64,000 bases of DNA from an uncultured Pseudomonadota bacterium (GTDB taxonomy: Bacteria > Pseudomonadota > Gammaproteobacteria > Steroidobacterales > Steroidobacteraceae): the NCBI GenBank assembly GCA_903885195.1, contig CAISHQ010000087.1:1-64000 (forward strand), read 5' to 3'. Positions 9,227-16,574 of the stretch are shown here, one piece after another. A program made the translations under genes and the position numbers. Within the stretch, counting starts at the first letter, position 1; each line of letters starts with the position of its first letter. The notes beneath the pieces are model-generated. The model made no database searches and was not told the origin of the DNA. It saw only the letters and a list, made by a program, of their open reading frames with translations.

Positions 9227-9961
9227 TCAGTCCAACACCATTCCGCCAGAGAGATTCATCACCGTACCGGTGACGAATCCCGCAGCGGGGCTCGTCAAAT
9301 AATCGATGGCGTGGGCGACATCCTGCGGCGCACCCAATCGTCCGAGCGGCACATTGTGACGCAACTGATCGAGCACCTGCGCCGAAAATCGGCCCGTGAC
9401 CATCGGCGTATCAATCGGCCCGGGGGCCAGACAATTGACCCGAATCCGCTCGGGCGCCCATTCTTTGGCCAGATAACGCGTCAGGTTGATGAGGCCCGCC
9501 TTGGCCACCGCGTAGGCGGGACCCGACAAGCTGCTGCCCCCGTTGAGCCCGTTGGTCGAGGACGTGAGCGTGAGCGAACCTTGACTCGCCGCTAGGGACG
9601 CATAGGCCGCCTTGGCGAGCAGAAACGCGGAGGTGAGATTGACGTCGATCAGCCGTCGCCAATCGGCCAAGCTCACCGCCGCAAGGGGCCCCGCACCGGC
9701 GGCACCGGCCAAGTGAACCACGTGATCGATGCGCCCGAACTCACCGAGCGCAGCCGCGATACCCGCGGCCACCGAGGACTCGTCGGCGACATCGACGCTC
9801 GCCACTGCAACGGGCGTCCCGCAGGGAATGGCGGCCAAGTGCAAGTCGGTGGCAAACACCCGCATACCCCGCTCGCGCAGGCGCGCCACCGCGGCCCTGC
9901 CGAGACCGCCCGCCGCGCCGGTAACGAACGCGACTGGCGCACCCGCGGACATCGGCGCCAT
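9227..9961 (-). CDS. Short-chain dehydrogenase/reductase (SDR)
   Basis: A 244-residue classical SDR. The Rossmann glycine motif VTGAAGGLGR is at about residues 11-20, the NNAG equivalent reads HLAGAAG, and the catalytic region is LTSSTNGLNG (Ser) then YAVAKAG (Tyr-x3-Lys), with PGPIDTPM after it. It interconverts a hydroxyl and a carbonyl using NAD(P)H. The longer ORF to 10096 runs into the upstream HDO gene; ATG at 9961 (or 9952) fits the SDR domain start. The ATG at 9961 lies 17 bases inside the inter-gene boundary after the HDO stop. The NNAG-to-HLAG change is unusual but tolerated in some SDRs. Confidence 0.9.
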   Translation of the reverse strand: MAPMSAGAPVAFVTGAAGGLGRAAVARLRERGMRVFATDLHLAAIPCGTPVAVASVDVADESSVAAGIAAALGEFGRIDHVVHLAGAAGAGPLAAVSLADWRRLIDVNLTSAFLLAKAAYASLAASQGSLTLTSSTNGLNGGSSLSGPAYAVAKAGLINLTRYLAKEWAPERIRVNCLAPGPIDTPMVTGRFSAQVLDQLRHNVPLGRLGAPQDVAHAIDYLTSPAAGFVTGTVMNLSGGMVLD

Positions 9962-9977
9962 CGTCAGGACGCTCGAC

Positions 9978-10697
9978 TCAGGCGGCCTTGCTGCGTAGGA
10001 CGCTCGCGTACACGCCGTCGAGCATGGAGAAGCGCATCTCCGCCGAAGCGCGTACCGCGGCGATGGCGCGCTCCTGCAGTTCGGGCGAGGTCGCATAGCG
10101 AGCGGTCAGTTCGAGCCCGATGTGCGCGTGCTCGGTATCACCTTCGATGTGCACATGGAAGAACTCCATGTCATCGTCGCTGAAGCCCATCTTGCGCATC
10201 GCCTCAACGTACTTCGGATACAGCGTCGGCAATTGGCCCTCGAGCGCCACCATGATTCCCGCGCAGGCCTCGGACAGGTGACGGATGCTGGAGAGCTCCC
10301 AGATCCATGCGCGCATGGCCCGCGTCGTCGGCAGCACCTCGCCGTTCTGCTCGGCACGCAGGATGCGCTCGTCGCTGACGCCGCAGGAGCGCGCAAACTT
10401 GCGCAGCAGATCCGGGTGGCGCTTCTCCGGACAGGCGGGCATTTCCTCACCGAGAAGGTTCTCGAGCAGATGCTGACGGGCATCGAGATCCGGCAGCCGC
10501 GCGTACAGCTGTGCGAACTGTTGCGGGATCGGATCGATGTAATAGAAATGCTGGATGGCCCATTCGCCGAGTTGGGCGCGCGACAGCTCCCCCGCCCCCC
10601 AAGAGCGACTGAAGATGTGTCCACCACCGTGCTTCGGTTGGCGGGCTGCCTCGAGGGCGGCAAAAAATTCGGCGGTGCTCATCATGGACTTCATCAT
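9978..10697 (-). CDS. Heme-oxygenase-like diiron protein (HDO; PqqC/TenA/CADD fold)
   Basis: A 239-residue all-helical protein of the iron-containing redox enzyme family. From the ATG at 10697 the HDO ligand pattern can be followed: E84/E85 (LLGEEM), H94 (EKRHPDLL), E153 (MVALEGQLP), then H183-x3-D187-x2-H190 (HIEGDTEH), the same spacing as in CADD-type diiron enzymes. Known HDOs do oxidative decarboxylation, C-C cleavage, N-oxygenation or pABA synthesis with O2. The start is set by AAGGAG 4 or 7 bases before two adjacent ATGs; the track start at 10739 overlaps ubiD and has no such site. It lies between the UbiD and SDR genes. Reaction not predictable. Confidence 0.85.
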   Translation of the reverse strand: MMKSMMSTAEFFAALEAARQPKHGGGHIFSRSWGAGELSRAQLGEWAIQHFYYIDPIPQQFAQLYARLPDLDARQHLLENLLGEEMPACPEKRHPDLLRKFARSCGVSDERILRAEQNGEVLPTTRAMRAWIWELSSIRHLSEACAGIMVALEGQLPTLYPKYVEAMRKMGFSDDDMEFFHVHIEGDTEHAHIGLELTARYATSPELQERAIAAVRASAEMRFSMLDGVYASVLRSKAA

Positions 10698-10735
10698 CGG
10701 ACTCCTTCGACTCTCTTTCGCACAGTAATCGGAAT

Positions 10736-12151
10736 TCAAACTCTAGGCCAGTGGGGGTTTTCCGCGGCGCCCAGCAGTTGCCTCGCACGCTGGGCGGCCT
10801 CGGGCGGCACGGTCGCCACCAACGGATACTCTTTTGGCAAGCCGGCGCGGGCCGGCGCGGGGATGGTGGCATCGATGCCCATCTTGTCGGTGACCGACAC
10901 ACCCTCCGGCAGCGACGGATCGAGCGCGGAGCCCGACAGGCCCGACACAACGATGGAGTCGCGCGACCACTGCACGCGGGTGGCCACGGCCCACAGCATC
11001 GCATCGGTGTTGAAGATATCGACGTCCTCGTCGACCACGATCACGGTCTTCAGGCGTCGATACGCGAGCGCAGCCAACAGCGCATCGCGAGCCTCACCAC
11101 GCGCCGGATTGCGCAACTGCAGGTAGGCATGAAACCGACGGCCCTCAGTCGGCACATATACGTTCTCGAGCGAAGGTGCCACGGCCTTGACCAGTTCGTA
11201 GACCTTGCCTTCCATCGCCATGTTGTCGGGCACGAGCATGTCGGTCAGACCCGAGGCGTAGTCGTGGTACAGAGCATCGCGACGTCGCGTAATGCAGCCG
11301 ACCTCGAACACCGGCGCCTGGACGGCGCCACCGAGGTAGCCCGTGTACTCGCCGAACGGGCCATCGGTCGTGAGTACCCCGGGCGGCACGAACCCTTCGA
11401 TGACGATTTCTGCATCGGCAGGCACCATCACCTTGTCGCCGTGCAGCACCGAGGGCACCACGCGCAGCGGCCGACCGAGCACACCGCCCGCGGCCTGCCA
11501 ATGACTTTCGGGGTATTTCAGTTTGGCCTGTGTGCCGAGCAACACCGCCGGATGGTGGCCGATCCAGAACGCCACCGGCGCAGGTTCACCGCGCGCGTGG
11601 AACTTACGGACGTTGCGCGCATTGTGCGAGGCGGGATACGGGAAATACGTCATGCGCCGCGGTTCCTGCACCCAGCAGCGTTGGATCGCCGTGTTGTCGA
11701 TGCCGGTGTCCGGGTCGTAGGTCGTGGCATGCGCGGCCGTCAGGTACGGACCGGGCTCATGCTCGTGTTGAGTCAACACCGGCAATTCGAACAGACTTGC
11801 GGCGTCCCCACGCTGGATGATCTGCTGTACCGGGGCTTCGTCGCTGCGCAGCACCTCAGGGGCAATGCCCGCCCGAGTGCGCGTGGCGAACCAGCGCGCC
11901 GTCTGTCGGTGATCGGGAATGCCGAGCGCCTTCGCCGTCAACTCCCGACTCGCTGTGAGATTGGTGACGACTGGAATCGCCGAGGGTGCACCCGCCAGAT
12001 TGCTGATCTGGGCGGCGCGCAGGATCGGGTAACGCCGCTGCGAATCGAGCTCGTGCTGCAGCGCGGTCAGTTCGTAGCGAGCCGACACGGGCGATGCAAT
12101 GTCCCATACCATCGCGGCATGGTCGTGCAGGAACTGGCGCAAGTCGCTCAT
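10736..12151 (-). CDS. UbiD-family (prenylated-FMN) decarboxylase
   Basis: A 471-residue UbiD-type protein. Recognisable segments are NLTASRELTAKALGI, IGHHPAVLLGTQ, MVPADAEIVIEGFVPPG, DGPFGEYTGY and the C-terminal DKMGIDAT. The family (de)carboxylates aromatic, heteroaromatic or unsaturated acids using prenylated FMN made by UbiX; no ubiX is in the window. The usual EGPFGE active-site motif reads DGPFGE here (D263), a conservative change at a catalytic acid. It is the first gene of the minus-strand run and is followed by the HDO gene after 38 bases. The substrate is probably not octaprenyl-hydroxybenzoate, since the context is catabolic. Confidence 0.9.
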   Translation of the reverse strand: MSDLRQFLHDHAAMVWDIASPVSARYELTALQHELDSQRRYPILRAAQISNLAGAPSAIPVVTNLTASRELTAKALGIPDHRQTARWFATRTRAGIAPEVLRSDEAPVQQIIQRGDAASLFELPVLTQHEHEPGPYLTAAHATTYDPDTGIDNTAIQRCWVQEPRRMTYFPYPASHNARNVRKFHARGEPAPVAFWIGHHPAVLLGTQAKLKYPESHWQAAGGVLGRPLRVVPSVLHGDKVMVPADAEIVIEGFVPPGVLTTDGPFGEYTGYLGGAVQAPVFEVGCITRRRDALYHDYASGLTDMLVPDNMAMEGKVYELVKAVAPSLENVYVPTEGRRFHAYLQLRNPARGEARDALLAALAYRRLKTVIVVDEDVDIFNTDAMLWAVATRVQWSRDSIVVSGLSGSALDPSLPEGVSVTDKMGIDATIPAPARAGLPKEYPLVATVPPEAAQRARQLLGAAENPHWPRV

Positions 12152-12188
12152 CGGATTGCAATCACCGGTTCAAACGTTATAGTCGCAT

Positions 12189-12202
12189 GATGACAGGTCA
12201 TC
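12189..12202. promoter_or_regulatory. Palindrome in the ubiD/methyltransferase divergent promoter
   Basis: GATGACAGGTCATC is a 14-base inverted repeat with perfect 6-base arms and a 2-base centre, in the 92-base gap between the divergent ubiD and methyltransferase starts. An extra half-site GTCATC lies at 12224-12229. On the minus strand a TATAAC box (12181-12176) lies just downstream, placing the palindrome in the -35/spacer region of a possible ubiD promoter, where a repressor could block transcription. The GntR protein encoded in the operon is the natural candidate; the binding is inferred. Confidence 0.45.
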
Positions 12203-12243
12203 CGGTGTTTCGGTAGAGGCCTTGTCATCTGTAGGAGTGAAGC

Positions 12244-13368
12244 ATGGTTCGCAGTGTGCAGCACGAGATGCTCGCGGTTCCGACCGCAGATGAGACTGCC
12301 CGCCAGCAATTCGTCGTCGCCTTCAAGCAGGCGCTGAATCGCGGCCTGCGCAAAACCCAGGGCGACCTGTTCGAGACAGTTGTCGCACCGGGCTGGGCGG
12401 CAGAGCACGGCGCCCCCCCGACCACCCGCGAAACGATCCGCGAGGCCATGCAGGCGGACCCCGCCTATCGCAGCTGGTCCTCGCTCGCGCGTGCGGCGCA
12501 GGAGCAGATGTGGATCACGGTCGGCGACAGCATTTTTCGCGAACGCGAGCGTCTCGCTGCCACCGCCGAGCGGCTTGCGCAGGCGCCGACGCGTCGGGGC
12601 AGCCTCACGCTCGATCCGAGCTTCGCGCCGCCGCGGGGCGTCACGGGCGTCGACATTCACCTTCAGCCCGGCGGCTACGCCCTCGATCTTGGCGAGGGAG
12701 ACTGCTCCGCTGGCGCGCTATACGAGTCGGGCGGCAACCTGTACGCCTTCGGCCAGGGCATCAGTCGCACCGATAGCAAGGCCGCTCACGTGCAGCGCTT
12801 TCTGCGCGAGCGTTTTCCGCGACTGCAACCGCGACGGATTCTCGACATGGGTTGCTCGGCGGGCTCGGCGAGCGTGCCCTACGCCGAAGCGTATCCCGAG
12901 GCCGAAGTTCATGCCATCGACGTCGGCAGCGGCATGCTGCGATACGCGCATGCGCGTGCCGAATCGCTGGGGGTGGCCGTTCACTTGCATCAAATGGACG
13001 TCGCCCGCACCCGCTTCGAGAACGAGTCGTTCGATCTGATCGTCTCGCACAACCTCATGCACGAGATCTCGGCTCCCACTCGCCGCGGCATGCTGCGCGA
13101 GAGCCGTCGGCTCCTGCGCCCGGGTGGTGTCTGCGTGCACCAGGACGTGCCGCTGCGCTTCCAGGGCCTCTCCGAGTTCCGCAAGTTCGACATGTCCTGG
13201 GACACGCTCAACAACAACGAGCCGTACTGGGAAGTCTATGCCAACGCAGACCTGCAGCCCGAGTTGCACGCTGCCGGTTTCGCCGAGGATTGCATACATG
13301 TCGGCAGTCTGCCCGCCGCGCAGGGCTCGCTGCCGTGGTTCGTTGCCTGTGCCTGGAGACCTGAATGA
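12244..13368 (+). CDS. Class I SAM-dependent methyltransferase
   Basis: A 374-residue protein. The C-terminal half (about residues 195-330) is a class I methyltransferase: motif I ILDMGCSAGSAS, then EVHAIDVGSGMLRYA, FDLIVSHNLMHE and the post-motif LLRPGGVCVHQD. The first ~190 residues are an additional domain without a clear family match and may hold the acceptor substrate. AGGAG sits 7 bases before the ATG. The last codon overlaps the ALDH start (ATGA), so the pair is translationally coupled. A COQ5/UbiE-like C-methyl or O-methyl transfer cannot be distinguished. Confidence 0.85.
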   Translation: MVRSVQHEMLAVPTADETARQQFVVAFKQALNRGLRKTQGDLFETVVAPGWAAEHGAPPTTRETIREAMQADPAYRSWSSLARAAQEQMWITVGDSIFRERERLAATAERLAQAPTRRGSLTLDPSFAPPRGVTGVDIHLQPGGYALDLGEGDCSAGALYESGGNLYAFGQGISRTDSKAAHVQRFLRERFPRLQPRRILDMGCSAGSASVPYAEAYPEAEVHAIDVGSGMLRYAHARAESLGVAVHLHQMDVARTRFENESFDLIVSHNLMHEISAPTRRGMLRESRRLLRPGGVCVHQDVPLRFQGLSEFRKFDMSWDTLNNNEPYWEVYANADLQPELHAAGFAEDCIHVGSLPAAQGSLPWFVACAWRPE

Positions 13369-14870
13369 CCGTCACGATCAGCCGTAATTTCCCCGTCAAC
13401 CCGCATGTCACGAGCCTCATCGATGGCGAGTCTGTGCCGCTGCGCGCCACGGGTGAGGACATCGCCGTGGTCAACCCGACCACCGAGGAGCAGATCAGCC
13501 AGCTGCGTGAAGCGGATGCAGACGAGGTCGATGCCGCCGTTCGCTCGGCGCGACGCGCATTCGATTCCGGTCGGTGGCCGCGCATGGACATCACCGAGCG
13601 CAAGGACATTCTGTATTCGATCCGCGACCATCTTCGCAAGAATGCAGAGGAGCTCGCCTATCTCGAGTGTCTGAACACCGGGCTGCCGCTGCACAGCGTG
13701 CGCGTTCACGTGCAACGCATGGCGCGCAACTTCGAATTTTTCGCCGAGGTGGCAAGCACGGTTCACGGCGAGACCTACACGCAGACGGCCGGGTACCTCA
13801 CCTACGTCACGCGCGAGCCCAAGGGCGTCGCCGGCTGCATCGCGCCGTGGAACGCGCCACTCGCCCTCGCCTCGATGCGCGTCGCCACCTGCATTCCCTG
13901 GGGCAACACCTGCGTGTTGAAGCCCTCGGAGTACACGCCGTTGTCGATGCGCCGAATGGTCGAGATCTTCCACGAAGCCGGCCTACCTCCGGGTGTGGTC
14001 AATCTCGTCAACGGCCGTGGCGCCGTGACGGGTAACGCACTCGTCGCGCACCCCGGCATCGACATGGTCGGCTTCACCGGCGGCACCGTGACCGGTCGTG
14101 CGATTGCTGCGGCTGCCGGGCGCAACCTCAAGCCCGTCGCACTCGAACTCGGCGGCAAGTCGGCCAATATCATCTTCGATACGGCAGACGTAGAGCGTGC
14201 ACTCGATGGTGCACTGGCTGGCATCTTCGGCAACAACGGCCAGCAATGCCTCGCCGGCTCGCGCATCCTGGTGCAGCGTGGCATCGCCGATGCGCTCATC
14301 GAGCGTTTCGTGCAGCGTGCACGCAAGATCCGACTCGGCGACCCGATGCTGCCTTCGACGGAGATTGGCCCGCTCGCGTTCCGTCAACACATGGAGCGGG
14401 TGCTGTCCTACGTCGAAGTCGCGAAGGCCGATGGCGCCACGCTGCTGACTGGCGGCCGACGCTCTGAGCAACACGAGAAAGGCTGGTTCATCGAGCCGAC
14501 CGCCGTGCTTGCGCCGCACAACGACTCGCGGGTGTGCCAGGAGGAAATCTTTGGCCCCTTCGCCACATTCCTCGTCTTCGATACCCTCGATGAGGCGATC
14601 CACATCGCCAACTCCTCGAACTTCGGTCTTGTCACCTACGTCTGGTCCGAGGATTTGTCGACTGTGATGCGCTGCAGCCGCGAAATCCGCGCCGGCACCG
14701 TATGGGTGAACACGCCGATGATGCGCGAGTTGCGTGCGCCTTTCGGCGGCTACAAAGAATCAGGCATTGGTCGCGACGGCCCACAGGCGAGCCTAGAGTT
14801 CTTCACCGAGCTCAAGGCCACCATCATCCCGATCGACCCCGTGAAGATGCACCGTTACGGGGCTTCTTGA
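13365..14870 (+). CDS. Aldehyde dehydrogenase, HpaE/semialdehyde-dehydrogenase-like
   Basis: A 501-residue NAD(P)-dependent aldehyde dehydrogenase of standard length. Catalytic residues are in VALELGGKSANII (E261) and NNGQQCLAGSR (C295); the NAD site includes PWNAPLALA and GFTGGTVTGR. The segment ECLNTGLPLHSV and VQRMARNFEFFAE recalls 5-carboxymethyl-2-hydroxymuconate semialdehyde dehydrogenase and related aromatic-pathway enzymes, which suits the context. It oxidises an aldehyde intermediate to an acid. Its 3' end overlaps the convergent VOC gene by 47 bases. Confidence 0.93.
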   Translation: MTVTISRNFPVNPHVTSLIDGESVPLRATGEDIAVVNPTTEEQISQLREADADEVDAAVRSARRAFDSGRWPRMDITERKDILYSIRDHLRKNAEELAYLECLNTGLPLHSVRVHVQRMARNFEFFAEVASTVHGETYTQTAGYLTYVTREPKGVAGCIAPWNAPLALASMRVATCIPWGNTCVLKPSEYTPLSMRRMVEIFHEAGLPPGVVNLVNGRGAVTGNALVAHPGIDMVGFTGGTVTGRAIAAAAGRNLKPVALELGGKSANIIFDTADVERALDGALAGIFGNNGQQCLAGSRILVQRGIADALIERFVQRARKIRLGDPMLPSTEIGPLAFRQHMERVLSYVEVAKADGATLLTGGRRSEQHEKGWFIEPTAVLAPHNDSRVCQEEIFGPFATFLVFDTLDEAIHIANSSNFGLVTYVWSEDLSTVMRCSREIRAGTVWVNTPMMRELRAPFGGYKESGIGRDGPQASLEFFTELKATIIPIDPVKMHRYGAS

Positions 14871-15390
14871 CGGCCCGACGGCGCAGACCGGGAAAGCGAT
14901 TGGAAATTCCGACGCTGCCGCCCTTGATGTTCTGGATGAAATTCACCAGCACACCATTCGGGTCACGCAAGGTCATCTCCTTGGACACGACGCCGTGCGC
15001 CGCGAGTTCCAGCAAGGTCGGCGGACAGAGAATCTCGAGTCCCAACTTGACGGCACCGCGGTGAATTGCCTCGACGTCGGGCGTATGAAATACGAGACAG
15101 GCCTCGCCACGATTGGCTCGCTTGCGCGAGCGATGCCGATCGGTGGGCGGCGCCGGCCCGCTGAGTTCGAACAGACCCACCATGCCCCAGTCCACGTCCT
15201 CGGACTGCAGGATCACCCAGCGTGTGGTGCACGGCGGCGCACCGAGCAGGCGAAACAGCGCAGGCAACTCGCGCCCGGCCTTGCCCTGCACCCAAACGTT
15301 CATGCCGAGAACGTCGCGGTAGAACTTGAGCGATCGCCGCAAGTCGGTGACGATGATGGCGGTGCGCTTGAGAGGGGTTACGGCGGACAT
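14824..15390 (-). CDS. VOC (glyoxalase/dioxygenase superfamily) protein
   Basis: A 188-residue vicinal-oxygen-chelate protein. The first beta-alpha-beta module reads LKRTAIIVTDLRRSLKFYRDVLGM and the second ends LRDPNGVLVNFIQNIKGG, both standard. Members include extradiol dioxygenases, glyoxalase I, fosfomycin-resistance and epimerase proteins; the His/Glu metal positions are not obviously those of any one class. A basic tail of about 35 residues (FPGLRRRAVKKPRNGASSRG) extends past the domain into the overlap with the ALDH gene. AAGGAGTCCGAGT before the ATG fixes the start. Transcribed divergently from the nitrilase gene. Confidence 0.82.
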   Translation of the reverse strand: MSAVTPLKRTAIIVTDLRRSLKFYRDVLGMNVWVQGKAGRELPALFRLLGAPPCTTRWVILQSEDVDWGMVGLFELSGPAPPTDRHRSRKRANRGEACLVFHTPDVEAIHRGAVKLGLEILCPPTLLELAAHGVVSKEMTLRDPNGVLVNFIQNIKGGSVGISNRFPGLRRRAVKKPRNGASSRGRSG

Positions 15391-15400
15391 ACTCGGACTC

Positions 15401-15454
15401 CTTGAACAACCTTGAACAACCTAGAACAACCTAGACAATATCAACGTAGACAAT
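15401..15454. promoter_or_regulatory. 10-base tandem repeats in the VOC/nitrilase divergent promoter
   Basis: CTTGAACAAC is repeated at 15401 and 15411, followed by CTAGAACAAC at 15421 and CTAGACAATA at 15431, so four units at exactly one helical turn. TAGACAAT recurs at 15447-15454, 15 bases after its first copy at 15432. The array lies between the divergent VOC and nitrilase starts and overlaps the VOC ribosome site. Spacing on one face of the helix suggests cooperative binding by a regulator, or slippage-born repeats; neither is proven. Confidence 0.45.
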
Positions 15455-15491
15455 GTCCCACTGGGACCACTTCCACCACACGGAATTCACC

Positions 15492-16574
15492 ATGCAGGAA
15501 CCTTGGAACCTTACCGTCGTGCAGCCGGCCGTCAAGCCAGTCTTCAAGGGCGATGCACCCCTGCGGCGAGATGCGCTGCAGGACAACCTCGAGCGCGCCT
15601 GCGAGCACATCCGCGTGGCTCAACGCTATTCGCGCAGCAAGCTCGTGGTGTTCCCCGAGTTTTTTCTGCATGGCTTTCAGCCAGGGCGCAGCAATGAGGA
15701 TTGGATCGAGGCCTCGCTGCGACTCGATGGACCGGAACTCGCGACGCTCGGCCGCGCGGCGGCGAGCGCGGGGTGTTACGTCGCCGGTATGATCTACGAA
15801 GTGCTGGACGAGTTTCCTGGGCGCTTCTGGAACACGGCCTTCATCCTCGACCCGACGGGCAAGCTCGCACTCGTCTACCGCAAGCTCTACGCGATGACGG
15901 GCAAGACGCGCCCCGGCGACGTCTACTCCGACTACACCCGCCGCTACGGCGGTGCAGGCTCGCTCTTTCCGGTGTTGCGCACGCCACTTGGCAACTTGGG
16001 CTGTCTGGTCTGTTACGACATCAACTTTCCGGAAGTCACACGCTGCCTCGCACTGCAGGGTGCGGAGATCTTCCTGCACATCTCGAGCGAAGGCCGCAGC
16101 AGCTATCACTTGCCCGACGGCGGCTGGGAGCTCGCCCGCCGCGTTCGTGCGTACGAAAACCACGCCTTCCTCGCCATGTCCAACTGCGGTCCCGTGCTGG
16201 ATGGCGAGGGACCCTCCGACGTGTCACATGGTCATTCGCAGATCATCGACTTCCACGGCAAGGTGCTCAACATGGCTGAGTCTGCCGGCGAAACGCAGAT
16301 CACGGCGGAGATCGACATCGAAGCGCTGCGCCGACGGCGTGCCCGCGCGAGCCTGAATTTCCTTGCAGAACTGTCCCCGGGCATCCACGCCCCGATCTAC
16401 GCGGCGGCGCAGAATTGGCCCCTCGATGGTTGGGCGGATCGCGTAGGGACAGGCGTCGCCGACAACCGTCGCGTCGAGGCGGAGGTGATCGCCGATCTGA
16501 CTCGCCGCGGCGTGCTCACCGCCCCGCAGCGCGCTCCAGATACCGGTGCCGGTCGCCTGCCGCAGCAGGAATGA
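15492..16574 (+). CDS. Nitrilase-superfamily carbon-nitrogen hydrolase
   Basis: A 360-residue enzyme from ATG 15492; the track's ATG at 15453 adds 13 residues (SHWDHFHHTEFT) that fall in the repeat-rich promoter and lack a ribosome site. The Glu-Lys-Cys triad is visible: VVFPEFFLHG (E56), LVYRKLYAM (K131), GCLVCYDINFPE (C174). It hydrolyses an amide, N-carbamoyl group or nitrile in the cytoplasm. An amidase or N-carbamoylase role would pair with the ring-opening amidohydrolase at 5810; this is inference. Its stop overlaps the start of the binding-protein gene. Confidence 0.88.
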   Translation: MQEPWNLTVVQPAVKPVFKGDAPLRRDALQDNLERACEHIRVAQRYSRSKLVVFPEFFLHGFQPGRSNEDWIEASLRLDGPELATLGRAAASAGCYVAGMIYEVLDEFPGRFWNTAFILDPTGKLALVYRKLYAMTGKTRPGDVYSDYTRRYGGAGSLFPVLRTPLGNLGCLVCYDINFPEVTRCLALQGAEIFLHISSEGRSSYHLPDGGWELARRVRAYENHAFLAMSNCGPVLDGEGPSDVSHGHSQIIDFHGKVLNMAESAGETQITAEIDIEALRRRRARASLNFLAELSPGIHAPIYAAAQNWPLDGWADRVGTGVADNRRVEAEVIADLTRRGVLTAPQRAPDTGAGRLPQQE

